DNA from: GCA-002733465 sp039969155
Lineage (GTDB): Bacteria > Pseudomonadota > Gammaproteobacteria > Enterobacterales > Kangiellaceae
Length of the DNA: 64,000 nucleotides
Direction: 5' to 3'
Assembly: GCA_039969155.1 (NCBI GenBank)
Contig: JBDVOJ010000116.1
Location: 1-64,000 of the forward strand
The position numbers and the translations under genes are program-made. The notes below the pieces were generated by a model, which had not been told where the DNA came from, did not search any database, and saw only the letters and a program-made list of their open reading frames with translations. Shown one piece after another: positions 8,743 to 17,386 of this stretch; position 1 is the first letter of the stretch; each line of letters opens with the position of its first letter.

Positions 8743-10275
8743 GTGATTACGTTTGGTGAAAACAAGATAACCATTGAAGATGTGGTTTCAATTGCCCAAA
8801 GCAACAAGCAAGTTCAACTTAATAAGTCTGATTCGTTTAGAACTAAAGTTAATTCAGGTGCCGAGTTTCTAGATCGCCTACTAAAAGAAGATGGCGTTAT
8901 TTATGGAGTTACTACCGGCTACGGTGATTCATGTACAGTTAATGTTCCCCTCGATAAAGTAGAGGAGCTGCCACTAAACCTAACCCGATTTCATGGTTGT
9001 GGCTTAGGAGAAATGTTTGATCCAGAGCAAGGGCGAGCCATTCTAGCCACGCGATTAGCGTCGTTATGCCAGGGGTATTCCGGTGTTCGTTGGAAGTTGC
9101 TTGAACAAATAGAAACATTGCTTAATAAAAATATTGTGCCTGTGATTCCTCAAGAAGGATCGGTCGGTGCCAGTGGCGATCTAACCCCGTTATCCTATGT
9201 TGCTGCGGCACTGGTTGGCGAAAGGGATGTATATTTTGATAATCAAATTCATCGCACCACTGAATTGTTTGGACGTTTAGGAATTGAGCCAATAAAGCTT
9301 CGTCCCAAAGAAGGGTTGGCGATAATGAATGGCACCGCAGTAATGACTGCACTAGCTTGTATGGCCTATAGCAGAGCTGAATACCTTACTCGTCTTTGTG
9401 CTCGAATCACTGCTATTAGTTCGCTTGCCCTGCAAGGAAATAGCAACCACTTTGACGATATATTATTTAGTGTTAAACCTCATCCAGGTCAAAATCAAAT
9501 TGCAGAGTGGATTAGAAAAGATTTGCATCATGATCACCATCCAAGAAACTCATCTCGATTACAAGATCGCTATTCCATTCGTTGTGCACCGCATGTTATT
9601 GGGGTGCTGCGAGACTCCTTGCCTTGGATGAAGCAGATGATTGAAATAGAACTTAATAGTGCCAACGATAACCCTATTGTTGACGGTTCAGGAGAGCATG
9701 TATTACACGGTGGTCATTTCTACGGTGGGCACATTGCAATGGTAATGGACTCGATGAAAAACTGTGTTGCTAATTTGGCTGATTTGCTTGATCGTCAAAT
9801 GGCGTTGTTAATGGATAATAAATTTAATCACGGTTTACCCGATAATCTATCTGCTGCTGATAAAGATAGAAAAATGCTCAACCATGGTTTTAAAGCGGTA
9901 CAAATTGGCGCAAGTGCTTGGACTGCCGAGGCTTTGAAAAACACCATGCCAGCGAGCGTGTTTTCACGCTCTACAGAATGCCATAACCAAGACAAAGTGA
10001 GTATGGGAACGATTGCTGCACGTGACTGTTTGAGAGTTTTGCAATTAACAGAACAGGTAGCGGCAGCTGCACTAATGAGCAGTACCCAAGGGTTGCATAT
10101 TCGTTTGATGAATAATGAATTAGAAGAAAGCTCTTTAGCGGATAGTATTCGAAAGACTCACAATGAAGTCTTTGAGAAATTCGAATTATTAACCGAGGAT
10201 CGACCGTTAGATACTGACTTAAGACATTTTGTCCAGCTGATTCAAAGTCAAGCATGGTCTACTTATTCAGAATGA
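8743..10275 (+). CDS. Aromatic amino acid / histidine ammonia-lyase
   Basis: 510-residue MIO-dependent ammonia-lyase. The Ala143-Ser144-Gly145 triad that cyclises to the MIO cofactor lies in GSVGASGDLTPL; the catalytic Tyr54 is in YGVTTGYG. RSTECHNQDKVSMGT near 404-418 is the lyase C-terminal active-site block. The substrate-selectivity pair aligned to RsTAL His89-Leu90 is Phe83-His84: neither the tyrosine (His-Leu), phenylalanine (Phe-Leu) nor histidine (Ser-His) pair. It sits inside the aryl polyene operon, so deamination of tyrosine or phenylalanine to a (hydroxy)cinnamate starter is the likely role; flexirubin loci use a tyrosine ammonia-lyase similarly. The GTG at 8743 or a nearby start gives MITFGENK; the exact start is fairly secure from motif spacing. 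Confidence 0.88.
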   Translation: MITFGENKITIEDVVSIAQSNKQVQLNKSDSFRTKVNSGAEFLDRLLKEDGVIYGVTTGYGDSCTVNVPLDKVEELPLNLTRFHGCGLGEMFDPEQGRAILATRLASLCQGYSGVRWKLLEQIETLLNKNIVPVIPQEGSVGASGDLTPLSYVAAALVGERDVYFDNQIHRTTELFGRLGIEPIKLRPKEGLAIMNGTAVMTALACMAYSRAEYLTRLCARITAISSLALQGNSNHFDDILFSVKPHPGQNQIAEWIRKDLHHDHHPRNSSRLQDRYSIRCAPHVIGVLRDSLPWMKQMIEIELNSANDNPIVDGSGEHVLHGGHFYGGHIAMVMDSMKNCVANLADLLDRQMALLMDNKFNHGLPDNLSAADKDRKMLNHGFKAVQIGASAWTAEALKNTMPASVFSRSTECHNQDKVSMGTIAARDCLRVLQLTEQVAAAALMSSTQGLHIRLMNNELEESSLADSIRKTHNEVFEKFELLTEDRPLDTDLRHFVQLIQSQAWSTYSE

Positions 10276-10306
10276 AAAGATTGAAGCAGAGCTTATAGGT
10301 AACTCA

Positions 10307-10726
10307 ATGTCATCCATCAAACCCTCAGTCTCAGTAGAAATCCAAGTACCTTTCTATGATCTCGATCCTATGCAGATTGTTTGGCATGGAAACTACTTGA
10401 AATATTTTGAAGTAGCTCGATGTGCGCTATTGGAAACTTTTGACTATGGGTACGTACAGATGAAAGAGTCTGGTTACATGTGGCCTATTGTTGATTCGCG
10501 AATAAAGTTTATTAATGCGGCGACGTTTGATCAAAAAATTCGTTGTACCGCCACTTTAATAGAGTATGAAAACAGAATCAAAATTGACTACAAAATAGTT
10601 TGTTTAGACTCCGGAAAACGTTTGACCAAAGGGTACACTACTCAGGTAGCAGTAAACTTAGAAACCAAGGAGTTGCAGCTAGTATCGCCTCAAATTTTAT
10701 TCGAAAAATTGGCAAAAATTTCATGA
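10307..10726 (+). CDS. apeK: 4-hydroxybenzoyl-CoA thioesterase family protein (ApeK-like)
   Basis: 139-residue hot-dog thioesterase. YDLDPMQIVWHGNYLKYFE (17-35) is the 4HBT/YbgC signature, with the DP turn at Asp20 and HGNY at 27-30. A thioesterase of this class is present in characterised aryl polyene operons and could release or proofread acyl chains. It follows the lyase by 31 bases and shares an ATGA overlap with the next gene. No signal peptide, so cytoplasmic. Confidence 0.85.
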   Translation: MSSIKPSVSVEIQVPFYDLDPMQIVWHGNYLKYFEVARCALLETFDYGYVQMKESGYMWPIVDSRIKFINAATFDQKIRCTATLIEYENRIKIDYKIVCLDSGKRLTKGYTTQVAVNLETKELQLVSPQILFEKLAKIS

Positions 10727-11316
10727 GTAAATACAGTCTTATTATATTAGTGTCAGCACTTTTTTTTGCGAATCAAAGTTTTGCGCAATGTACTCTAGAT
10801 ACGATTACCCAAAGATTATCAGAGACAAAGTTGAATGCGTCTTTTGTTCAAAGTAAGAAAATTCCAGCGTTGGAAAATGTTCTTAAATCGGAAGGTTCTA
10901 TTTGGTTGTCAGAGAGGGCCGATTTGGTTTGGCAAGTTGATAAGCCGATCAAATCAACAATGGTAATTAAGCAAGGCGACATCATTCAGTTTAATCGAAA
11001 AGACCAACGAATAGATTCACATAAGGCAGTAGCTCCTACTGGTTTAGCAGGGCTGTTTTATAGCATTGCTAGTGGCGATTTTGCTGCGCTATCTGAACAG
11101 TTTGAAATAGAGTTGCAATGTAACCAATTAACATGGGAAGTATTGCTACAACCAAAAGACCAACAAATTAGCCAGTTTATAAAGGAGCTAAGACTAACGG
11201 GAGATGAGCAGATAAACTCTTTTAGTTACTTAGAAAAACGCGGTGATAATACTCAAGTTGAACTAACTCATTTGAAGACGCCATTGTCTTCAGAGCTAGC
11301 TCGGTACCTAGATTAA
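10723..11316 (+). CDS. apeL: LolA-like outer-membrane lipoprotein carrier (ApeL-like)
   Basis: 197 residues with a clear signal peptide (MSKYSLIILVSALFFANQSFA, cleavage near residues 21-22). The mature part has the LolA/LppC-like pattern: FVQSKKIPALENVLKSEG, then IWLSERADLVWQVDKPIKS. I start at the ATG at 10723, which overlaps the thioesterase stop (ATGA) and gives the signal peptide; an in-frame ATG at 10600 would put this inside the previous gene. Periplasmic carrier; in aryl polyene loci it is expected to ferry the lipid-linked product between membranes together with the MMPL exporter and lipoprotein encoded next to it. Confidence 0.85.
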   Translation: MSKYSLIILVSALFFANQSFAQCTLDTITQRLSETKLNASFVQSKKIPALENVLKSEGSIWLSERADLVWQVDKPIKSTMVIKQGDIIQFNRKDQRIDSHKAVAPTGLAGLFYSIASGDFAALSEQFEIELQCNQLTWEVLLQPKDQQISQFIKELRLTGDEQINSFSYLEKRGDNTQVELTHLKTPLSSELARYLD

Positions 11317-11357
11317 GTGGCTGATGTAGCTACAAAGTGTTGTTAAGGCGGTCCTAA

Positions 11358-13688
11358 GTGAGTTTAACTAAGCAGTCTCAATTATTCTATCCGGCAATTT
11401 GGTTCGTCATTGTAGCGATAGTGAGTTTGTTCTTAGTTGCAAATAGAACTCAATTGAAAGTCGAAACTAATATATTAAAACTGCTTCCAAAGTCAGAAGC
11501 GGACCCGATGTTAGATGTAGCTTTCGAACAGTATGCCTCAAAGAACATGCGTCAGCTAGTGATTTTACTCGAGTCGGACCGTCCTGAAGAAGGCATAAAC
11601 GCAGCTAAAAATCTAGTCTCCGAATTAACAAACTCTATCCACATTGAGGACATTAAGACGCAAGTTAGTGCCAAACGACAACAAGCGATCGGAGAGTTTT
11701 TGTTTAAATATAAACACTCTTTATTGTCTCAATCCGATCGACTTTTATTGTCACAGAAAAACTATGATGAGTTTAATGCCGAAAACTTAGAAATAATATT
11801 TTCTCCTTTAGCGGGAGGATTAACTAGCCTAATTACAAGTGATCCTTTCTTATTGTCCTATCGTTTTTCACAGTCACTTGATAGCACGTCTGATTTTGTT
11901 TTAAAAGAAGGTTTTCTAAGCACTCAAGTTAATAACAAAAACTATATTCTAATTGTTGCGTCATTAGCGACTAGTCCTTTCTCGCAAAAAACACAAAGTG
12001 ACTTAACCGCTCTACTTAGTGAACTAAGCAGTCAATGGCAACAGCAACAAGCACCTGTTCGAATGCTTACTACGGGAGCGATGTTTTATGCGGCTGAAGC
12101 CTATAGAACAGCGGAACATGAAATATCTACCATAGGCCTAACTTCCTTGCTCTTAGTGATACTGTTAATCTTAGTCAGTTTTAGGAGCCTAACGCCTTTG
12201 TTACTTACTTCAATAGCATTAGCTTCTGGAATAGGAGCGGGACTTTCAATCATTTTGTTTATATTTGAAGAGATACACTTAATTACTCTGGTGTTTGGTG
12301 CTAGTTTAATTGGAGTCGCGGTAGACTACGCTTTTCACTATTTCGTAATTTCTAAATCATTACAAGCTAGACAAAGAGTCAGAAAAATCTTTCCGGCAAT
12401 AAGTCTGGGCTTACTCTCCAGCGTGGTTGGTTATTTAAGTTTGTTAACTACTCCCTTCCCTGGCTTAAACCAAATGGCGTTGTTTTGTATCGTCGGTCTT
12501 TTGGTTGCCTATTTAACGGTGATATTACTATTTCCAATCTTTTCTTTAAAGGCGGATGCTTCTGGTTGGTTGCTCACATTATGTCGCAACAGACTTGCGA
12601 AAATTGCACAAGTGCCAGCCTTTGCTATTTGGTGTTTTCTTTGGTTGCTACCCGTTGTGGCAATAGCAATTGTGCTTGGTCAAACGGTAAGCCAAGATAA
12701 TATTAGGCAGTTTCAGACTACCAGTACTAAGCTGCAACAGGATGAGGCTCAGATCAAGTCTGTTTTAGAATTAGAAGCTAGTAACCAGTTTTTTCTAGTT
12801 CATGCTAAAACAAGCGAGCAACTTTTAATTCAACTCGAAAAAATTCAGCCAGCGTTAGAAAACTTAGTGAATCAAGGCGTAATCGATGGTTTCGAGAATT
12901 TAAGTCAAAGATTACCAAGCGAAGTTCAACAGCAAAGCAATTACCGGCTAATTTCTGATTTATATCAATCACAGGCTAAACAAACTTTATTAGAGTTTGG
13001 GGTTATTACTCAGCAGCAGTATACAATGGCCTTACAAGAGTTTGACCAAGACGTAGGAGTGCGTTTGAAACCTGAGGAATGGCTAAATTCTGAAATGGGG
13101 AGCCCCTTTAAAAGTTTGTGGTTAGGACAAATTGCTAAAGCGCACGTAGCAATTGTTCCAATTATCGGAATAAATGATTTGGCTGCTTTGTCTGATATTA
13201 ATTCCAACGTTCGTTTTGTTGACAAAGTGGGGAAGGTGACTGAAGTTTTTTCTCAGTACAGAGTTCAAACCACTAAATTATTGCTGGTCGCTTTACTGTT
13301 AATTACTTTGATGCTGAGCGTGAGATACGGCTTATTAAAAGCCATCACTATTGTTTCAGCTCCCCTGTTTTCAATTTCAGTGACGGTTATTGCACTCTTT
13401 TTCTTAGGCGTTAACTTGACCTTGTTTAATACGCTAGCATTATTCTTGATTATTGGAATAGGGATCGATTACGGACTATTTTTTGCTGAGTCGAGTCGAT
13501 TAAGTGAACGTACTTTTCTAGCGATTACATTGTCAGCGCTAACCACCATTTTTTCATTTGGGTTATTGGCTCTTAGTAAAACGGTCGCCATTCAGGCTTT
13601 CGGTTTAACCATGTTAATAGGTATTGCAAGTTCATATATTTTATCACCAATAATTGGTTCTTTGGTGTTAAAGCATTCAGGTAAATAA
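11358..13688 (+). CDS. apeM: MMPL/RND-family exporter (ApeM-like)
   Basis: 776-residue inner-membrane transporter with two RND halves. One membrane helix near 15-32 is followed by a periplasmic domain (35-240) and five helices from about 250 to 400; the second half starts with a helix near 425-445, then a periplasmic domain and five helices to the end. The buried acidic positions expected in helix 4 appear as GVAVDYAFHYF (first half) and GIGIDYGLFFAE (second half). It should extract the polyene lipid from the inner membrane using the proton motive force. GTG start at 11358, preceded by AAGGCGG at correct distance. Confidence 0.88.
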   Translation: MSLTKQSQLFYPAIWFVIVAIVSLFLVANRTQLKVETNILKLLPKSEADPMLDVAFEQYASKNMRQLVILLESDRPEEGINAAKNLVSELTNSIHIEDIKTQVSAKRQQAIGEFLFKYKHSLLSQSDRLLLSQKNYDEFNAENLEIIFSPLAGGLTSLITSDPFLLSYRFSQSLDSTSDFVLKEGFLSTQVNNKNYILIVASLATSPFSQKTQSDLTALLSELSSQWQQQQAPVRMLTTGAMFYAAEAYRTAEHEISTIGLTSLLLVILLILVSFRSLTPLLLTSIALASGIGAGLSIILFIFEEIHLITLVFGASLIGVAVDYAFHYFVISKSLQARQRVRKIFPAISLGLLSSVVGYLSLLTTPFPGLNQMALFCIVGLLVAYLTVILLFPIFSLKADASGWLLTLCRNRLAKIAQVPAFAIWCFLWLLPVVAIAIVLGQTVSQDNIRQFQTTSTKLQQDEAQIKSVLELEASNQFFLVHAKTSEQLLIQLEKIQPALENLVNQGVIDGFENLSQRLPSEVQQQSNYRLISDLYQSQAKQTLLEFGVITQQQYTMALQEFDQDVGVRLKPEEWLNSEMGSPFKSLWLGQIAKAHVAIVPIIGINDLAALSDINSNVRFVDKVGKVTEVFSQYRVQTTKLLLVALLLITLMLSVRYGLLKAITIVSAPLFSISVTVIALFFLGVNLTLFNTLALFLIIGIGIDYGLFFAESSRLSERTFLAITLSALTTIFSFGLLALSKTVAIQAFGLTMLIGIASSYILSPIIGSLVLKHSGK

Positions 13689-13691
13689 GTT

Positions 13692-14942
13692 ATGGAAGTA
13701 ACCAAACATTCTACAAATATTGAGCAAGTCGATGTTCTAATTATTGGTGCTGGGCCATCCGGAAGCGTTTGTGGTGCGCTATTAAATCAAGCTGGTGTGG
13801 ATGTGTTAATCATAGAGAAGCAAGTTTTCCCACGTTTTTCGATTGGAGAAAGCCTATTACCACAGTCCATGGTGTATTTAGAAAAGGCGGGCATGTTGGA
13901 CAGTATTGAAAAGGCTGGTTATCAATTCAAAAATGGTGCAGCTTTTAGAGATAAACAAGATTATAGCACCTTTGACTTCCGTCAAAAGTTTAGCACAGGG
14001 CCGGGAACTACCTTTCAAGTCAAGAGAGCGGAGTTTGATAAGAGACTGGCTGATTGCGCAGAATCTCAAGGAGTAAAGGTTCGCTATCAACAAGAAGTCG
14101 TCAACATAGACAATAGTGGTGAAAGAGTCCTGTTAGAAGTAGAAAGCGTTCATGGTGAACGTTACCAAATCTCCGCCAACTTCGTCTTGGATGCTAGTGG
14201 GTTTGGTAGAGTCTTACCTCGATTGCTAGAACTAGAAAAACCGTCAAGTTTTCCCATGCGACAATCAGTTTTTTGTCACATCGAAGATAATATTAGTGAC
14301 CCTAGTTACGACCGAGAAAAAATTCTAGTAACTGTTCATCCAAAAAATAAGGATGTTTGGTTTTGGCTGATCCCTTTTTCAGATGGTAACTGCTCGCTTG
14401 GTGTTGTTGCGGAGCCAAAATTTTTCGAGCAGTTTGATGGAACCGCTGAGCAAATTCTTAATAGTTGTTTAGAGCAAGATGAAGGCTTAAGCAAATTGCT
14501 TGAAAACGCCAGAATAATAAACCAAGTAAACCAAATTAATGGCTATGCCGCAGATGTTAGCTCTTTAGTCGGCAAAAACTTTGCTCTTTTAGGAAATGCT
14601 GGAGAGTTTTTAGATCCAGTTTTCTCTTCTGGGGTGACTATCGCCGTCAAGTCGGCAGACCTTGCAGCTAGCTTGTTGATGAAAGAGAGAGCAGGCGAAT
14701 CAGTATGTTGGCAAACCGATTACGCTAAGCCTTTAAAAAGTGGAGTCGATACCTTTCGAGTACTAGTAGAAGCTTGGTATGATGGTCGATTACAAGATAT
14801 TATTTTTTATCAACAAGCATCTGATGATGTTAGAGCAATGGTATGTTCTATTTTGGCGGGATACGCTTGGGATGATGAAAATCCCTATGTATCGAAAACT
14901 CAGAGACGAATGGATGTGTTAGCACAAATATGCAAAAGATAA
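13692..14942 (+). CDS. FAD-dependent oxidoreductase, flavin halogenase-like
   Basis: 416 residues. The FAD-binding GxGxxG is GAGPSG at 19-24, followed by the strand end VLIIEK and the GESLLP motif at 52-57. WFWLIP at 223-228 fits the halogenase signature WxWxIP. Lys80 in FKNGAAF may be the residue equivalent to the catalytic lysine of flavin halogenases; this alignment is tentative. GNAGEFLDPVFSSGV near 303-317 is the C-terminal FAD-contact block. The family also contains geranylgeranyl reductase-like and monooxygenase enzymes, so halogenation is a hypothesis. Brominated or chlorinated head groups are known in xanthomonadin- and flexirubin-type pigments. Starts three bases after the exporter stop and overlaps the next gene by 13 bases, so it is part of the operon. 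Confidence 0.78.
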   Translation: MEVTKHSTNIEQVDVLIIGAGPSGSVCGALLNQAGVDVLIIEKQVFPRFSIGESLLPQSMVYLEKAGMLDSIEKAGYQFKNGAAFRDKQDYSTFDFRQKFSTGPGTTFQVKRAEFDKRLADCAESQGVKVRYQQEVVNIDNSGERVLLEVESVHGERYQISANFVLDASGFGRVLPRLLELEKPSSFPMRQSVFCHIEDNISDPSYDREKILVTVHPKNKDVWFWLIPFSDGNCSLGVVAEPKFFEQFDGTAEQILNSCLEQDEGLSKLLENARIINQVNQINGYAADVSSLVGKNFALLGNAGEFLDPVFSSGVTIAVKSADLAASLLMKERAGESVCWQTDYAKPLKSGVDTFRVLVEAWYDGRLQDIIFYQQASDDVRAMVCSILAGYAWDDENPYVSKTQRRMDVLAQICKR

Positions 14943-15541
14943 TTCTAATACTTGTGGTATTGTTGATGCTTTTCGGTTGTACCACTACGCGTGTTGCTAA
15001 TTCTCATAAACATAGCGTTGCACTAGGTGCAGGCCTGAATTTTGACTTGCTTCAACCAGTCAGCTACGGGCAATCCTTGTCGTTAACACAAGTTGCGGAA
15101 ATTTCCGCTGAACAAGGTCAACATGAGCTGGTTTTTGTGTTACAAATTCAAGCCAACGAAATGACGGTGATTGGTTTATTGCCCAATGGCACTCGAGTTT
15201 TCACTATATTCTATGATGGAGTTCAAATAAAAAGTGAAGGTTATAACGAGCTAATCGAAAAATTAGATCCTAAGTTTCTTATTGCCGACATCCAAATTAG
15301 TTTGTGGCCTTTGCAAACCTTAAGAGAACAGTGGTTATCTCGCCAACCATGTTTCCAAGTTGGGAATTGTTTAATTACAGAGAAAGCGCATTCAGATACA
15401 GGAACCAAAGAAAGAGTGATATCAGTTGCAGAAAAAATGTTAGTTAATGTTAAGTCAAGCCAGTCTGAATCAAACCGTAAGGTCATTGTTTTTAACCACT
15501 TAGAACGCGGTTATCTAATTACTTTAGAATCGACAGATTGA
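14930..15541 (+). CDS. apeN: DUF3261 lipoprotein (ApeN-like)
   Basis: 203 residues beginning with a lipoprotein signal peptide; the lipobox is LFGC with Cys17 as lipidation site, followed by TTTRV, with no Asp at +2, so outer-membrane sorting is expected. The mature domain has the DUF3261 layout: a repeated beta-strand pattern with QGQHELVFVLQIQANEMTVI and a WPL segment near 125. DUF3261 lipoproteins recur in aryl polyene operons directly beside MMPL and LolA-like genes and may form the outer-membrane acceptor. Overlaps the flavoprotein gene by 13 bases. Confidence 0.8.
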   Translation: MQKIILILVVLLMLFGCTTTRVANSHKHSVALGAGLNFDLLQPVSYGQSLSLTQVAEISAEQGQHELVFVLQIQANEMTVIGLLPNGTRVFTIFYDGVQIKSEGYNELIEKLDPKFLIADIQISLWPLQTLREQWLSRQPCFQVGNCLITEKAHSDTGTKERVISVAEKMLVNVKSSQSESNRKVIVFNHLERGYLITLESTD

Positions 15542-15589
15542 ATGCTATTTTATGTTGCAAAAACAACCCACTAGAGCGACGACTTCATC

Positions 15590-16819
15590 ATGAAAACAAT
15601 TAATAAATCTAATATTGAAATAAAGTCATTTGGAATAATTAATGCACTCGGGAGTAATCAGCGGCAAGTTCTAGAAAGTCTTGAAGAAGGACGCTCGGTT
15701 GGAATGAAACCTTTCAATACCTCTATACTTGATAAGCAATATCATTGTGGAGTCGTCGAATCTGAGTTGCCTGAAATCCCAGAAAAGTTTTCTCAATTTA
15801 ACTGTCGTAACAACCAACTAGCGGCTGCGGCTTTACAACAAATAGACGAAGATATTCATACCGCCAAACAGCAATTCGGTAAGAGTCGAGTCGGCGTTGT
15901 TATGGGTACGAGCACGTCTGGAATTAAAGAGGCAGAAGTTGCACTGAAAGAAAAAAGCCAATCCGGTGAATTGCCAAGTGAGTTTAGTTACAAGATGCAA
16001 GAAATTGGTGCTTTAGCTGAATTTGTATCCGGATGGCTTGATGTAACTGGGCCTAGCTATGCGATATCTACCGCGTGTTCATCAAGCGGAAAAGTGTTTT
16101 CTGCAGCGGCTCGCTTGTTAGATTCCAATATCTGCGATGCCGTGGTAGTTGGTGGAGCAGACTCGTTATGTGACCTGACGCTCGGGGGATTTGATTCCTT
16201 AGAAGCAATTTCCGAACAACCCACTAACCCATTTAGTGTAAATCGGAGTGGAATAAATATCGGAGAAGCTGCCGCAGTCTTTTTGTTGACTAAAAAGCGG
16301 GTTGGCGAATCCTCTGAAGAGTCGATTGATAATCAGCCTAGCATTCAGCTTCTAGGGGTTGGAGAGTCTAGTGATGCGCATCATATGTCGGCTCCTGAGC
16401 CCAATGGCGAGGGCGCAATGGCTTGCATGCAAGCGGCGATGGATGATGCCGACTTATTGCCAACACAAATTGATTATTTGAATCTACACGGAACTGGCAC
16501 TAAATTAAATGATTCAATGGAAGCTAAAGCAGTTCATTCGATTTTCGGTGAACAGCTCAAATGTAGTTCAACAAAGCCTATGACAGGGCATACTTTAGGT
16601 GCTGCAGGGGCAACAGAAGTGGCGTTATGTTGCTTGATCCTTAAACATGCCAGCAATAAAATAGCGCCAATTCACCTTTTTGATGGCAAATTGGATCCCG
16701 AATTAAGTAAAATAGACCTAATTAGCAACATTTATTTTGATCGGCCCATCACCACGGCTATGAGTAACTCGTTCGCCTTTGGTGGTAATAATGTCAGTGT
16801 CATAGTGGGCATTAGGTAA
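15590..16819 (+). CDS. apeO: Beta-ketoacyl-ACP synthase, elongating (ApeO-like)
   Basis: 409-residue thiolase-fold ketosynthase with complete catalytic triad: Cys163 in STACSSS, His300 in HGTGT and His334 in MTGHTLGAAG. It should condense malonyl-ACP with the growing polyene, probably as a heterodimer with the Cys-less ApeC-like protein encoded first in the operon; this complex is described for the E. coli/Xenorhabdus type systems. Follows the lipoprotein gene by 48 bases; the gap is a run of AT-rich sequence without a visible terminator. Confidence 0.88.
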   Translation: MKTINKSNIEIKSFGIINALGSNQRQVLESLEEGRSVGMKPFNTSILDKQYHCGVVESELPEIPEKFSQFNCRNNQLAAAALQQIDEDIHTAKQQFGKSRVGVVMGTSTSGIKEAEVALKEKSQSGELPSEFSYKMQEIGALAEFVSGWLDVTGPSYAISTACSSSGKVFSAAARLLDSNICDAVVVGGADSLCDLTLGGFDSLEAISEQPTNPFSVNRSGINIGEAAAVFLLTKKRVGESSEESIDNQPSIQLLGVGESSDAHHMSAPEPNGEGAMACMQAAMDDADLLPTQIDYLNLHGTGTKLNDSMEAKAVHSIFGEQLKCSSTKPMTGHTLGAAGATEVALCCLILKHASNKIAPIHLFDGKLDPELSKIDLISNIYFDRPITTAMSNSFAFGGNNVSVIVGIR

Positions 16820-16868
16820 GTTTTTGGGTGATCAAGTGCTAAATTGCAGACAATTGAAGGCAAGCTAA

Positions 16869-17384
16869 ATGTCGGAAGCAACATTTAATTTTAAAGATTA
16901 CCCTGTAGAAGCTTTGATTCCGCACTCTGGACCAATGGTGCTAATTGACCAAATTCTAGAGTTTTCAGAACAGCACTTGGTCGCAGAAATGAAAATTGAA
17001 GAAAACTGCAAGTTTTATCAAGAGAACAAACAGGGAGTTCCTGCTTGGGTTGGAGTGGAATATATGTCTCAAGCGATCGCTGCTCTCGCGGGAATTTACG
17101 CCAAGCAGCAAGGTAGAGAGATAAAACTCGGATTCTTGTTAGGTACTAGGAAATACAATATTAACCAGACGGTTTTCAAGCGAGACCAAGTTTATAGAAT
17201 TGAAGTAAGAAAGCTGTATAAAGATGATTCTGGGTTGGCTAGCTTTGATTGTCGAATAATGGAAAATAGGTCAGCTTTGGAAAATAGTACCGACCAACAA
17301 AGCGACGATGCATTATTAGAGTGCGTTCGCGCGAAGCTCAATGTGTTTGAAACGAATAATTTGCAAGACATAGTCGAGAAGTAA
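16869..17384 (+). CDS. apeP: 3-hydroxyacyl-ACP dehydratase, FabZ/FabA-like (ApeP-like)
   Basis: 171-residue hot-dog protein. IPHSGPMVLIDQI (17-29) carries His19 in the FabZ-type PHxxPMxLxD pattern, and the central helix GVEYMSQAIAALAGIYAK follows. Second dehydratase of the locus, expected to act with the ketoreductase and ketosynthase in the extension cycle. The C-terminal 40 residues are polar and variable. Two bases from the ketoreductase gene. Confidence 0.85.
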   Translation: MSEATFNFKDYPVEALIPHSGPMVLIDQILEFSEQHLVAEMKIEENCKFYQENKQGVPAWVGVEYMSQAIAALAGIYAKQQGREIKLGFLLGTRKYNINQTVFKRDQVYRIEVRKLYKDDSGLASFDCRIMENRSALENSTDQQSDDALLECVRAKLNVFETNNLQDIVEK

Positions 17385-17386
17385 AT

